Shown here one piece after another: positions 16,510 through 25,645 of a stretch of 64,000 nucleotides of DNA. The stretch spans positions 124,001 through 188,000 of the forward strand of contig NZ_JBIQWA010000008.1 of NCBI RefSeq assembly GCF_046591575.1, in the 5' to 3' direction. Positions within the stretch are counted from its first letter, which is position 1; every line of letters begins with the position of its first letter. The notes beneath the pieces are model-generated. The model worked only from the letters and a program-made list of their open reading frames with translations, ran no database searches and was not told the origin of the DNA. This stretch comes from Marivita sp046591575. Lineage in GTDB: Bacteria; Pseudomonadota; Alphaproteobacteria; Rhodobacterales; Rhodobacteraceae. The position numbers and the translations under genes were made by a program.

Positions 16510-17517
16510 GTGGCCGATGGAAGCACAGCGCGGCGCGGCCTCACCGGGGCCGGGGCGCTTGAGGGTTGGACGACGCTCGCGCGGCTGTTTGACCGCGACA
16601 TCCCCCTGCCCAACGGCACTCTGCGACTGAGCGAGGTAGATGCTCCGCCCGAGGGGGCTGCCGTACGGTCGGTGGGCAGCGAGTTGTTCGTGGCGCTGGC
16701 AGAGTTTCCCTTTGCCGCCACGCTGGGGGCCGAAATCGACACCGCCGATCTGCCGGGCCTGCCGCCGCTGCTGGCGCGCGCGCTGGAAGACGCGGCCTTT
16801 GCTGCGCTGCGCGACGCGCTGGGGGTTCCCCTGCCGCAGGTCGGTGCGCCGGTAGAGCCTCCCGCCGGTCTGGCCTGGATCGCCGCCGAAATCGCGCCCG
16901 GGTGGGACAGCCCCGCGCGCCTGCTGATCGGCGGCACCCGCGCGGGGCTGTCCCGTGCGGCGCGCCGCCTGCCCGATCTGGGGCCGCATCCGCTTGCCCG
17001 CGCTGCGGCCGAAGCGGTGCAGATTGCGGTGGCCCTACATCTGGGCCAACTCGACCTGACAGTGAACGATCTGCGCGGCCTACGCGTGCAGGACGCCCTT
17101 TTGCCCCATGCCGCCCCGAAACTCTGCGCGCCCGGCCTGCGCATGGCCCTGTCGCGGGCCGAGGCGGGCTGGACCATAGAGGAAAGCCAAATGACCCAAG
17201 ACGACGATCCGTCGGATCTGATCCCCTCCATCTCGGATGCCCCGCGGGGCGAGGACCCCGCGCTGGCCGATCTTGACGATCTACCGGTGCGCCTGACCTT
17301 CGTTCTGGCGGACACCGAGATGACGCTGGCCGATCTGCGCGATCTGGCGCAGGGCGGAACGATCCCGTTCGACAGCGCGCCGGGCGCTGCGGCGATGCCG
17401 GGCGACGCGCTGCGCATCCTGGCCAACGGGCGCGGCTGGGGGCGCGGCACGCTGATCGATATCGACGGCGCGCCGGCGGTCCGGATCACGTCGATCGACA
17501 CGGCACCGAACGGATAA
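16510..17517 (+). CDS. sctQ: Cytoplasmic ring protein SctQ (YscQ/FliN-FliM family)
   Basis: A 335-residue sorting platform protein. The C-terminal SpoA domain is at about residues 255-330 (VRLTFVLADTEMTLADLRDL, then LRILANGRGWGRGTLIDIDG, then VRITSI). An acidic linker (about 225-255) could hold an internal start site, as in YscQ, where a separate C-terminal product is made; an ATG at 17190 gives a product of about 109 residues. Translation starts with GTG 3 nt after the sctP stop. Confidence 0.88.
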   Translation: MADGSTARRGLTGAGALEGWTTLARLFDRDIPLPNGTLRLSEVDAPPEGAAVRSVGSELFVALAEFPFAATLGAEIDTADLPGLPPLLARALEDAAFAALRDALGVPLPQVGAPVEPPAGLAWIAAEIAPGWDSPARLLIGGTRAGLSRAARRLPDLGPHPLARAAAEAVQIAVALHLGQLDLTVNDLRGLRVQDALLPHAAPKLCAPGLRMALSRAEAGWTIEESQMTQDDDPSDLIPSISDAPRGEDPALADLDDLPVRLTFVLADTEMTLADLRDLAQGGTIPFDSAPGAAAMPGDALRILANGRGWGRGTLIDIDGAPAVRITSIDTAPNG

Positions 17518-17523
17518 CATCCG

Positions 17524-18165
17524 GTGATCGATCCGCTCAACCTTATCCTCGGGCTGGTGGTGGCCGGGCTGGTGCCGTTCATCGCGGTGGTGGCCACGGC
17601 TTTTATCAAGATCTCGGTCGTGCTGCTGCTGGTACGCAACGCGCTTGGGGTGCAGCAGATCCCGCCCAACATGGTGCTCAATGCGCTGGCGGTGATCATC
17701 GCGGGCTATATCATGGCACCGGTTTTCGTGGAGACGTTCCAGATCCTGTCCTCGGGCGAATACAGTTTCAATTCGGTCGAGGCGGTGACCGAGACGTTCA
17801 ACGCCGCCAAGGACCCGCTGCTGAACTGGCTGACGCGCCACACCGACCAGCGCGAACTGACCTTTTTCGTCGAGGCCGCGCGCGAGATCTGGCCGCCCGA
17901 GATGGCCGGATCGGTGAACGAGCAGAACCTTGCGATCATCCTGCCCGCCTTTGTCGTCGGTCAGCTGCGCGAGGCGTTCGAGATCGGGTTTCTTCTGTAT
18001 CTGCCCTTCATCGCAATTGACCTGATCGTGTCGAACATCCTGCTGGCAATGGGCATGATGATGGTGTCGCCGCTCACGATTTCGCTGCCGTTCAAGCTGT
18101 TTTTGTTCGTGATGGTCGATGGCTGGTCGCGCCTGATCCTCGGGCTGATCACCACCTATACATGA
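17524..18165 (+). CDS. sctR: Export apparatus protein SctR (YscR/FliP family)
   Basis: A 213-residue inner membrane protein with four hydrophobic segments and the family hallmarks: VATAFIKISVVLLLVRNALGVQQIPPNM in two adjoining stretches near residues 25-55, and IAIDLIVSNILLAMGMMMVS near 160-180. SctR forms the pentamer of the export gate. The start is GTG at 17524. Length and motifs are fully normal. Confidence 0.97.
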   Translation: MIDPLNLILGLVVAGLVPFIAVVATAFIKISVVLLLVRNALGVQQIPPNMVLNALAVIIAGYIMAPVFVETFQILSSGEYSFNSVEAVTETFNAAKDPLLNWLTRHTDQRELTFFVEAAREIWPPEMAGSVNEQNLAIILPAFVVGQLREAFEIGFLLYLPFIAIDLIVSNILLAMGMMMVSPLTISLPFKLFLFVMVDGWSRLILGLITTYT

Positions 18166-18172
18166 GGCTGCC

Positions 18173-18442
18173 ATGACCCCCGAAGACGCGCTGTTCCAAC
18201 TGAGCGAATCGATGCTTCTGGTGATGCTTCTGTCGATGCCGCCGATCATCGTGGCGTCGGTGGTGGGCATCGTGATCAGCCTGTTGCAAGCGCTCACACA
18301 GGTGCAGGAACAGACGCTGAGCTTTGCGGTCAAGCTGGTGGCGGTGGCGATCACGCTGGCGGCGACGGCGGGGATTCTAGGCACCGAGATGTACAATTAC
18401 ACCGAAGGCTTGTTCGACACGTTCCCCGAAATCGTGCGCTGA
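18173..18442 (+). CDS. sctS: Export apparatus protein SctS (YscS/FliQ family)
   Basis: An 89-residue protein with two membrane helices (about residues 12-40 and 52-74), including SMPPIIVASVVGIVISLLQA and the QEQTLSFAVKL loop typical of FliQ/YscS. It forms part of the SctR5S4T1 entry portal. It is expected to be followed by sctT, but the next gene is a secreted-protein candidate. Confidence 0.96.
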   Translation: MTPEDALFQLSESMLLVMLLSMPPIIVASVVGIVISLLQALTQVQEQTLSFAVKLVAVAITLAATAGILGTEMYNYTEGLFDTFPEIVR

Positions 18443-18529
18443 GCCGGGGTGTTGCAAGACACAGGGGGGCGGTTTTGGCCTGCGCTAGGGTGAACGGGCG
18501 CGGAGACGATGTTGAAAGGATGAATTCTT

Positions 18530-19597
18530 ATGTCGATTCCCATTTCAGGTACTGGCCCGGTTGTCACGACCCCCCAACAACCGACAGTTCCGAAACCCGA
18601 GGTGGATCGTGTCAATGCCGCTCTCCGCGCGCTTGTTACGCCCACCGGGTTTTCCGGCGGTGGCAGCGCCGCGCGTGCCGGTCTGGCCGCCCCGCGCGAG
18701 TCGGGTGATCTTGAAGCGATGGTCGCCGAGATCAGCCTTGCCCTTGGCAAGACAGTCAAGACAACCGAGGCCGAAGGCGCGATTGCAGGCAGCGAAAGCA
18801 ATCGAACGGGGTTGCTTGCGCTTTTGATGCAAAATGCAGCTCTGGCCGGATTGACCGATAAGGTCGATGCCGAACAAGCCACCATCGGCGATGAGAATAA
18901 GATCATCTCCGACGCCGCCAATCGCCGCGATGACGCGCAGGGCAAGATTGACAGCGCCGAAGGCAAGATTGGCAGGCTGACCGACGCCATTGCCGAGAGG
19001 GACGATAAAATCGAGGCGGAGCGCGCAAAGGATAGCCCCGACACCGGCAAGATCGTGGGATGGCAGGCGGCCAATGCCAGCGACCGCGCAGAAATCGACC
19101 GTCAGACTGCCGTGATCGACACGCAAGGCGGCAAGGTCGATGCGGAAAAGGCTACCATTTCCGCCGCAGAAGGCCGGAAAGAAAATGCCGAACGCCGGGT
19201 CGAGGATCTGAACAAGCGGATCGAGGCCGGGCTGGCTGGAACGCTGATCGCCGCCGCCTTTGCCGCATCGCAGACCAGCCGCGAACAGCGCGATCTGGTG
19301 GATGGCGCATCCGGCGGTGAAGTGGACCTTGAACAGGTGTTCAATCTGTTGGCCGCGCGCCGCGAGGGTGCGGACGAGGCGTTGCTTGATCTGGAAAGCG
19401 AGCTGAGCGAGGCGCTGGCCGAAGCTGGTGCCGCCCCCGGCACGGCTGCCCGCGTGGCCGGGATCGGCGCTGGCATGGCCGCCGGTGTCGGATCGACCAT
19501 GGCGGCGCTGCACTGGCTGGTGGGTGACGACCGGCTGTTTTCGGCCATCGCCGGCCCCCCTGCTGCTGCGGGCGAACGGATGCGGATGGCGTTGTAA
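18530..19597 (+). CDS. Coiled-coil T3SS secreted protein candidate
   Basis: A 355-residue protein. Residues about 1-60 are Ser/Thr/Pro-rich as in a secretion signal. A charged coiled coil runs through about 105-235, with short similar units (AEQATIGDENKIISDAANRR, GKIDSAEGKIGRLTDAIAER, AEKATISAAEGRKENAERRV). The C-terminus contains an Ala/Gly-rich amphipathic segment (about 305-335). No signal peptide or domain is recognised. The gene has GAAAGGA before its ATG and lies in the slot normally held by sctT. It could be a hydrophilic translocator, tip-associated protein or effector. Confidence 0.5.
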   Translation: MSIPISGTGPVVTTPQQPTVPKPEVDRVNAALRALVTPTGFSGGGSAARAGLAAPRESGDLEAMVAEISLALGKTVKTTEAEGAIAGSESNRTGLLALLMQNAALAGLTDKVDAEQATIGDENKIISDAANRRDDAQGKIDSAEGKIGRLTDAIAERDDKIEAERAKDSPDTGKIVGWQAANASDRAEIDRQTAVIDTQGGKVDAEKATISAAEGRKENAERRVEDLNKRIEAGLAGTLIAAAFAASQTSREQRDLVDGASGGEVDLEQVFNLLAARREGADEALLDLESELSEALAEAGAAPGTAARVAGIGAGMAAGVGSTMAALHWLVGDDRLFSAIAGPPAAAGERMRMAL

Positions 19598-19599
19598 GC

Positions 19600-20013
19600 A
19601 TGGAGACGTTCGACCCCGATATCGCCGCCGCCGATCTGGCGCGGCTCAAACGCGCGGCGCAGCGGATCGGCAAGGCGGAGTGGCAGACGCTGTTCCGCCA
19701 GTTGCGCGATGCCGCCACGGCGCTGGCGGTGCATCCGTTCCTTGCCGGCGATTTCGAGGCCGAGCGGCGGCTGGTCGAGGCGCTGTCTGCGGATGACCTC
19801 GAAGAGATGAACCTGCGGCTCGACCGCTTGGCGGAATATGTCGATGCGAAACTGGCCTTCCGCGCCGAATTGACGGGCGAAGCGCCGCCGCCCAGCGTGC
19901 AGCGGCCGGTAAGTGGCCGGCGCGGCGGGGGCGGCCCTTCTGGCGACGATTTCGCGATTGCGGGCGGCAAGGACGCGCCGCGCCCGGCCCGCCGCGATGT
20001 GCTGCGGCTTTGA
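19600..20013 (+). CDS. Small T3SS-locus protein of unknown function
   Basis: A 137-residue protein with a helical first two-thirds (about residues 8-95) and a Pro/Gly/Arg-rich tail. It starts 2 nt after the coiled-coil protein and ends 16 nt before a large secreted candidate, so it belongs to the same transcript. Size and place fit a dedicated chaperone, but the strand pattern of CesT proteins is absent. Confidence 0.4.
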   Translation: METFDPDIAAADLARLKRAAQRIGKAEWQTLFRQLRDAATALAVHPFLAGDFEAERRLVEALSADDLEEMNLRLDRLAEYVDAKLAFRAELTGEAPPPSVQRPVSGRRGGGGPSGDDFAIAGGKDAPRPARRDVLRL

Positions 20014-20029
20014 AGGGGAAAAAGGCAAG

Positions 20030-22006
20030 ATGGTGAATTTCTGGTCCTCGAATGTCTCGAACCTCATTGCGGTGCCGTCGCCGGCCGGCGTTGACACGCC
20101 CGCGCATCGCCAGATTCCCGGCGCGGCAGCGGGCGGGATTGGGGCGGAGCCGGCAGGCGATCTGGCCACGGTGCTGGCCGAGCGCAATGCACTTGTGCGC
20201 ACCAACCGAACATTGCTCCAGACAATCGACACGAAGCGGGGGGAAATCAAGACGTTGCAGGCCGATCTGGCCGCGGAGAACGCCAAGCCGACCCCGGATG
20301 CGGAGAAGGTGAAGACGCTCAAGGCCGCGATCGAGACGGCGGAGGAGGCGATAAAGACAACCGAGACAAGCATCACCACCAATATCGAGACGCTCAAAGA
20401 AAAGGCCGCAACCCTGATCGCGGGCGGGATGCACCCCTCGACCGTCACGGCGCGGGGCGTGTTTCAGCATCTCGACGGCAAGACTGTGACAGTGCCGGGC
20501 GGGCGGCCCGCCGATTTCGGGGATACCAACCCCAAGACGTTCCTGCAATGGCACAGCGCGGTTCAGGCGGAATGGCTGATTTCGCAAAAGGTCGCCGCAG
20601 GCTCGGTGAAAGAGATCGACCTGGGCGCGGCCAAGGTGAACGTGATGCTGTCCAACGATGGCAAGACGGTCATCCCGGTGGATCAGCTGACAATCTCGGA
20701 TATCGCGCGGCTGAGCCAGGCCGACCAGTCGTCGCTGACCGATGCCTCCATCTGGAAAGATCTGGCCGCGCGGCTGAACCTGACCAAGGTGACGCCGACA
20801 ACCGATACGCCGCCCACCTATAACACCGCCGCGATGACGGCGCTGAGGACCGAGATCACCAACGCCAAGACGACACTGGGCGACGATAACGCCAAGGTGT
20901 TCATGGATCAGCTTGACTTGCTTGCGCGCCGGGCGGGGGCCAGCACGATCGCGGCGGTCGATCTGCTGGACAGCGAAGCGGGCGCGATCGGAGAGCGGTT
21001 CAAACGCGCGCTGGCCTTCGCCAGTGTGCCGGAGCCAGATAAAGTTACGGTCGACGAGTTTCTGTTCGGTGAAGTGCGCAGGTCGCTGTTGGGGCCCAAA
21101 ATCAACGAATTCGATATCAGGCGCAGCTTTCCTGTAAATACCCCTGGCTACGCCAATTCCACCGATATGAATGCCACGATTGATCAAGGCCTGTCAGAGT
21201 TTATGCGGGCTGAGCGGGCCATCCGTGCAAGCGCCATGGCCCGAGACGCGCTGGCGCCGGTTGCAGGCGGGTTGCGCGATCCGCGCATGGATGTCGCCAA
21301 CCTTATTTTCCGGCTGCAATCGCTTTACGAGACGCAGCAGGAAGGCGTCGCCGATGCCGGAACAGAGGAAATCAAGCAGCTTCATCAGCTTTTGAATGAT
21401 TATGCGCGGATGCAGCGCATGGTCAACGAGACCATAAAGATTTTCGATCCTTCAAATACCGATCAACAGATCGAATTTCTGGACGCGAACCAAGGCACGA
21501 GCCCCCCTTGGGACCTCACCACGTTGCCGTCCGGATACAGTTATCTGCCATTGCAGTTTGTGTCCATCGTCCGAATTCCCTTTGAATACCATCGCCACTC
21601 TACCACCGATAGCGCGAAGTTTAGTCCGCAGGCGTGGTATCGCACCGACAATCCCAGTTCTTTGGCGTCGAGGCTGTCACCGGAAGACCTGGCAGCATTT
21701 GCGATGTTCGGGAACGGACGCACCTCCAATGCGGATACCAAACACCCGATCGAGGAATTGTACGGCATAGAAAGAGCGCGCCAGACCTTCGTGCACCCAG
21801 ATGGCGTTCTGGTGGAATACAAGAAAACCACATGGGATGGCTATGCAACCCAGCTGTCGGACACGGTCACGCAGCTCAACCAGCAAAACCAGATCAAGCA
21901 GAACGAGATCGAGAACGCGACAAAGCAGCGGAACCGGCATTTCGACCTTGGCAACAATGCGCTGAGCAAGATGAACGAGATGTTGCAAGCGATCGGGCGG
22001 ATGTGA
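20030..22006 (+). CDS. Large needle-tip-like secreted protein, paralogue 1
   Basis: A 658-residue protein without signal peptide or membrane segments. A charged coiled coil at about residues 45-130 precedes a globular part, and the C-terminal about 45 residues form a heptad-rich helix ending NEMLQAIGRM. The protein at 22006 is a paralogue: both contain FLQWHSAVQAEWL or FMLWHSAHQMAWL, an L-x-SDIA-L segment and a DYARMQRMVNETI or DYTRMQKIVNATL segment. A long C-terminal helix is typical of LcrV/IpaD tip proteins, but these are far larger than LcrV (326). The ATG at 20030 follows AAAAAGG. A large effector is the alternative. Confidence 0.5.
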   Translation: MVNFWSSNVSNLIAVPSPAGVDTPAHRQIPGAAAGGIGAEPAGDLATVLAERNALVRTNRTLLQTIDTKRGEIKTLQADLAAENAKPTPDAEKVKTLKAAIETAEEAIKTTETSITTNIETLKEKAATLIAGGMHPSTVTARGVFQHLDGKTVTVPGGRPADFGDTNPKTFLQWHSAVQAEWLISQKVAAGSVKEIDLGAAKVNVMLSNDGKTVIPVDQLTISDIARLSQADQSSLTDASIWKDLAARLNLTKVTPTTDTPPTYNTAAMTALRTEITNAKTTLGDDNAKVFMDQLDLLARRAGASTIAAVDLLDSEAGAIGERFKRALAFASVPEPDKVTVDEFLFGEVRRSLLGPKINEFDIRRSFPVNTPGYANSTDMNATIDQGLSEFMRAERAIRASAMARDALAPVAGGLRDPRMDVANLIFRLQSLYETQQEGVADAGTEEIKQLHQLLNDYARMQRMVNETIKIFDPSNTDQQIEFLDANQGTSPPWDLTTLPSGYSYLPLQFVSIVRIPFEYHRHSTTDSAKFSPQAWYRTDNPSSLASRLSPEDLAAFAMFGNGRTSNADTKHPIEELYGIERARQTFVHPDGVLVEYKKTTWDGYATQLSDTVTQLNQQNQIKQNEIENATKQRNRHFDLGNNALSKMNEMLQAIGRM

Positions 22007-23550
22007 TGGCGTTGCCTCCGACCTTGCCGCCGCCCGTTTCCACAAGCGGCGCGGGCTATAACGAGGCGACGCTGGGCGATGGGCGTGCGCAGGTGCTGGG
22101 TGTCGTGAATCCGCAGACCCTGCTGCGCGGCACCGGCGATCCGACGGTGATCGACCCCAAGCGCGCTGCCGATGCCGAAGCGCTGTTTCCGACATTCGAC
22201 GCGGATGGCAAGCTGATCGGCTCGCGCCCGTCGGGCTATGGCGCTGCACCCGACAAGGCCGCCTTCATGCTTTGGCACAGCGCGCATCAGATGGCGTGGC
22301 TGAAGGAGCATGGCAGTGCCACGACCGCGAATGATGGGGCGGGTGATGTCAGTTTCCGCCATGGCAGCATCGGCACCAACGCCGATGCGCTGTCGAACCT
22401 GCATGTCCTGCTGACGCAGGACAGCAAACGGATCGTCGTGCTGAACCATCTGCAAGCCAGCGATATCGCGAAACTGCCGCTGGACGATCAGCGCGCGCTG
22501 GTGCTGCATCCAGCGTATCAGGAGGTCGTCGCCGCGCGGCCGAACCTGCGCCCCGAACCCGGCGAGACCGTGGCAGAGGCCCGCACCGCCGCCAAAAGCC
22601 TTGTCGAGGCCGCGCGCAAGAGCGTCACCGACAGCGTCACGGGCGACAATGCGGCGCTCCTGGCCGAGTTCAAAAGCGATCCAGGCAAGCGCGCCCAGCT
22701 TTGGCAACAGGCTTTCGTGGCGCAATACGATCTGATGCTGGAAGCGCTGGATGCTATGGCGGTGTTTGACCTGGACCAGCTCAGTCTCGATATCGGCAGC
22801 CTGTCAGAGCGGTTCATCCGTCTTGACCGGGTTGCCAGCGTTGCTGCCGAGGGCACGCGTGGCACGATGCCGACCAATGTGAACGCGGTTGAGGGGCCGG
22901 GCGCGTTGCAGACCGGTCGCGACGCGTTGGTGCGGATCGAATTGCAGCTTTACGATCTGGCGCGGCTGTCGCGCGAGGTGGCGCAGACCCAGATGTTCGA
23001 GGGCCGGAAACTGGACACCCCCGGCATGACCTTTGTTTTGCAGACCTTCGCCAATTACCGCAACGAGGCGCTGGCCGAGGCCAAGACCGAAGAGCTGAAC
23101 CAGCGCAACCTGCTGCTTCAGGATTACACCCGGATGCAGAAGATCGTGAACGCCACCCTGGCCAAGTTCGACGCCAGCAAGCTGAGCGATCCCAACAGCC
23201 GCGAACAAAAGGCGGTGGATTTCCCCACCACCGAGATGCAGCGCACCGTTGCGATGTTCGACGAAAAACTGTCGGGCAGCGCGGTGCATCCGATGGAGGC
23301 CGCTGTCGGGCTTGACAGGCCAACAAGCCAGCTTGTCACCGATCCGGGCAATACCGGGGTTGCCCATTTCAAGGAAGAATTTGACCGCTTGGCCATCGCA
23401 CTCAGCGAGGGTGCCCGGCAGCTGGGACAAGATAACCAGATCCTGATGGGCGACATAGCCCAGCTCAACCGCATCAAGAACCGCCATTACGACATGGCGA
23501 CCAATATGCTCAACAAGATGACGACGATCTTGCGGTCGATCATCAACTGA
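22006..23550 (+). CDS. Large needle-tip-like secreted protein, paralogue 2
   Basis: A 514-residue paralogue of the preceding protein, overlapping it by 1 nt (TGATG). It lacks the first coiled coil but keeps the WHSAHQMAWL region (about residue 90), the HVLLTQDSKRIVVLNHLQAS region (about 130-150), the paired helices around DYTRMQKIVNATL (about 375), and a C-terminal helix ending in NMLNKMTTILRSIIN. Two small chaperone-like genes follow. Its length and terminal helix make it the better SctA (tip) candidate of the pair, but this is inference. Confidence 0.52.
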   Translation: MALPPTLPPPVSTSGAGYNEATLGDGRAQVLGVVNPQTLLRGTGDPTVIDPKRAADAEALFPTFDADGKLIGSRPSGYGAAPDKAAFMLWHSAHQMAWLKEHGSATTANDGAGDVSFRHGSIGTNADALSNLHVLLTQDSKRIVVLNHLQASDIAKLPLDDQRALVLHPAYQEVVAARPNLRPEPGETVAEARTAAKSLVEAARKSVTDSVTGDNAALLAEFKSDPGKRAQLWQQAFVAQYDLMLEALDAMAVFDLDQLSLDIGSLSERFIRLDRVASVAAEGTRGTMPTNVNAVEGPGALQTGRDALVRIELQLYDLARLSREVAQTQMFEGRKLDTPGMTFVLQTFANYRNEALAEAKTEELNQRNLLLQDYTRMQKIVNATLAKFDASKLSDPNSREQKAVDFPTTEMQRTVAMFDEKLSGSAVHPMEAAVGLDRPTSQLVTDPGNTGVAHFKEEFDRLAIALSEGARQLGQDNQILMGDIAQLNRIKNRHYDMATNMLNKMTTILRSIIN

Positions 23551-23571
23551 CAACCAAGGAAGGGACATTCC

Positions 23572-23928
23572 ATGACAGACACTGACCAACTGCTTGCCCG
23601 TATCGGAGAGATCGCCGGGCAAACCCGTTTTGCCGCCAATGCCGAAGGCTATGCCGAACTGATCGTCAATGGCACGTCGGTCTATTTCTTCACCGGGCGC
23701 AACGATGCGCTTGAGGCAAGTGTTGAACTGGCCGCCAATGTTGCGCGCGACCCCGAAGAGGCGCTGCGGCTTTTGCAGATGAACGACTCAGCGACCGGCA
23801 GCGCGCGCCTGGCCGCCGAACCTGATAGCGGGCGGGTGTTTCTGTGTGCGCCGATCACGTCCACGGATGACGGCGGGCTGGCCGCGCAGGTCGAAGAATT
23901 GGTGGCCGAGGCCCGCGCCATCGCGTGA
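23572..23928 (+). CDS. CesT-type T3SS chaperone
   Basis: A 118-residue acidic protein with the class I chaperone pattern: an N-terminal helix, strands around AELIVNGTSVYFFTG and ARLAAEPDSGRVFLCAPI, and a C-terminal helix (about 98-118). AAGGAAGGGA precedes the ATG. It follows the paralogue at 22006 by 21 nt and is the likely chaperone of one of the neighbouring secreted proteins. Confidence 0.55.
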   Translation: MTDTDQLLARIGEIAGQTRFAANAEGYAELIVNGTSVYFFTGRNDALEASVELAANVARDPEEALRLLQMNDSATGSARLAAEPDSGRVFLCAPITSTDDGGLAAQVEELVAEARAIA

Positions 23929-24034
23929 CGCATGACACTCTGCTTGGCGGAGGCGCACAATCGTGGGTCGGATGACACAAGCGACCGGGCGACCATGCGA
24001 CAAGATCGGAACATCACAAGGAAAGACGCAAACG

Positions 24035-24472
24035 ATGAATATCCAGGATGCATTTCAACAGGCGGCGGACACGCTGAACACCCAAGACCGAGGCGACGGT
24101 ACCCATATCGGCGGGCTGCCCGCAGGCATCGCACTGCGGATGACCCGCGAGGGCGTGTCAGAGCTGCGGCTTGATGCGCTTTTGGCCGACGATTGCGACG
24201 CGCCGACCGCGCGCCGACTGTTGGAGGCCTGCCTGAACGGGGTAGAGACCGGCGATGCGCGTATGGCGCTGACCCCGAAGGGTCGTGCGGTTCTGACGCG
24301 GCGCATCCGGGTCGACACGCTGGAGACTGACACGCTTGACACCGCGCTGGCCCAATTCACGGCCTATGCCGCCTATTGGACCGCCGGCCCGGGGCGCGGG
24401 GTGCTGGATGTTCCCGCCAATGACGGGCCACCCCTGCCAGGTGCCGAAAACGAAATCATCATGCGCGTTTGA
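24035..24472 (+). CDS. CesT-like T3SS chaperone
   Basis: A 145-residue protein with strands around GIALRMTREGVSELRL, a helix, further strands around ARMALTPKGRAVLTRRI, a long helix and an acidic tail. This is the class I chaperone layout. The ATG at 24035 follows AAGGAAAGA; longer in-frame starts add an uncharacteristic N-terminus. A secreted-protein candidate follows 62 nt later and is its natural partner. Confidence 0.5.
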   Translation: MNIQDAFQQAADTLNTQDRGDGTHIGGLPAGIALRMTREGVSELRLDALLADDCDAPTARRLLEACLNGVETGDARMALTPKGRAVLTRRIRVDTLETDTLDTALAQFTAYAAYWTAGPGRGVLDVPANDGPPLPGAENEIIMRV

Positions 24473-24534
24473 CCACGCGATTCACAGCGACACTCCCCGA
24501 TGGGGCCGGGGCCAAACCTTCAGGAGATACAACC

Positions 24535-25638
24535 ATGACCACCACGTCCGTCAACCAATCCAACACGGCGCAGGCCACGCAAGCGCTGAACGCCCCGCAA
24601 TCCGTGCAACATGGCGGGCTTGCGAATTCGCAGGTCGGCACCGCCCATAACGCGCCCAGCAAACTGGAAGTCGCCGGCGCTGCGGTCAAGAATTTCTTTT
24701 CCTCCATCGGCTCCATGATCCACAGCACCGCGGATAAGATCGTGAGCGCGCTTGCCAGTCTGTATTCCTCTAAAGCGGATGCCTCCGACCTGCCCCCCAT
24801 ACCCAGCTTCGAGGGGACGGCCGCTCAATTCCGCTGGATTGACGCGCCTGGCGATCCGCTCAAGCGGATCGAGACAGAGGCGGGCAAGGATAGTCGGGTG
24901 CTTCAAAACGCACAGCGCGATGTCCGAGATAACTTTGCCACGGCACTTTCCGCGCTCGAGGCGGACCCGACCGGTGGCATGGACGACTTTTTGGGCAGCA
25001 ACAGCGGCATCACCAAGGGGCTGACCACTTTGGGTGGTGACACAGCGGCATTCCGTGACCTGACGATGCACCAGATCGCAAAACACAGGGATGCCCTGGC
25101 AAGTGCGGTGAATGACCCTGACAATAAGCTCAACAATGGCGCGTATGATCTGAGCCAGCTGGACAAACAGGATTTCGACGGGCTGCTCAAGGCCGCCAAG
25201 GGGATCGTGTCATCGGCTCTCAATCCTGTGTCCAGTGGGGTAAATTCTGGTCCCATCCAGGGACTAATCTCGATCCGGCAGGTGCTGAGCAACGAATATA
25301 TGGACGAGATGGCGCATTTGGGCGGACAGATCAACGATAGCAACCTGCCGCCTGACGTGAAAACAGAGGCGAACCTTGCCCTGGCAAAGGACCTGCTGCA
25401 CGGCCGCCTGGGGCCGGCGCTTTCTGAAAACGTCAACAATTTGACAGGCTCCGCCGGCGCCACGATCCAGCTTATCGGAGAGCTGATCTCGTCGGGCGCG
25501 GATGGTGCCGATTTCAACAGTGAATTCCCCGGCGTCTCTGACCCGGCGGTCAAGGCCGATTTTGACGACTTCGCCAGATCCCTGGATGCATCGGTCAAAA
25601 TGTTTGCCTACGCCACCATGAATATCGATACGCTCTAG
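24535..25638 (+). CDS. T3SS effector or translocation protein candidate
   Basis: A 367-residue protein with a Thr/Ser/Asn/Gln-rich N-terminus (about residues 1-45), the composition expected of a T3SS secretion signal, and no Sec signal. The rest is mainly helical, with an early amphipathic stretch (VAGAAVKNFFSSIGSMI, about 47-63) that could touch membranes. AGGAGA stands 7 nt before the ATG. It is preceded by two chaperone-like genes and followed by sctU 7 nt downstream. No known effector domain is recognisable. Confidence 0.48.
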   Translation: MTTTSVNQSNTAQATQALNAPQSVQHGGLANSQVGTAHNAPSKLEVAGAAVKNFFSSIGSMIHSTADKIVSALASLYSSKADASDLPPIPSFEGTAAQFRWIDAPGDPLKRIETEAGKDSRVLQNAQRDVRDNFATALSALEADPTGGMDDFLGSNSGITKGLTTLGGDTAAFRDLTMHQIAKHRDALASAVNDPDNKLNNGAYDLSQLDKQDFDGLLKAAKGIVSSALNPVSSGVNSGPIQGLISIRQVLSNEYMDEMAHLGGQINDSNLPPDVKTEANLALAKDLLHGRLGPALSENVNNLTGSAGATIQLIGELISSGADGADFNSEFPGVSDPAVKADFDDFARSLDASVKMFAYATMNIDTL

Positions 25639-25645
25639 CGCCAGG

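Noticed and set aside
15948..17699. 583-residue minus-strand reading frame opposite sctP/sctQ
   Set aside because: Ser/Arg/Ala-rich composition, no ribosome binding site, and the opposite strand has recognised T3SS genes.
19102..21187. Long minus-strand frames opposite the secreted-protein block
   Set aside because: No coherent fold and no start signals; the plus-strand genes are tightly coupled and have paralogues.
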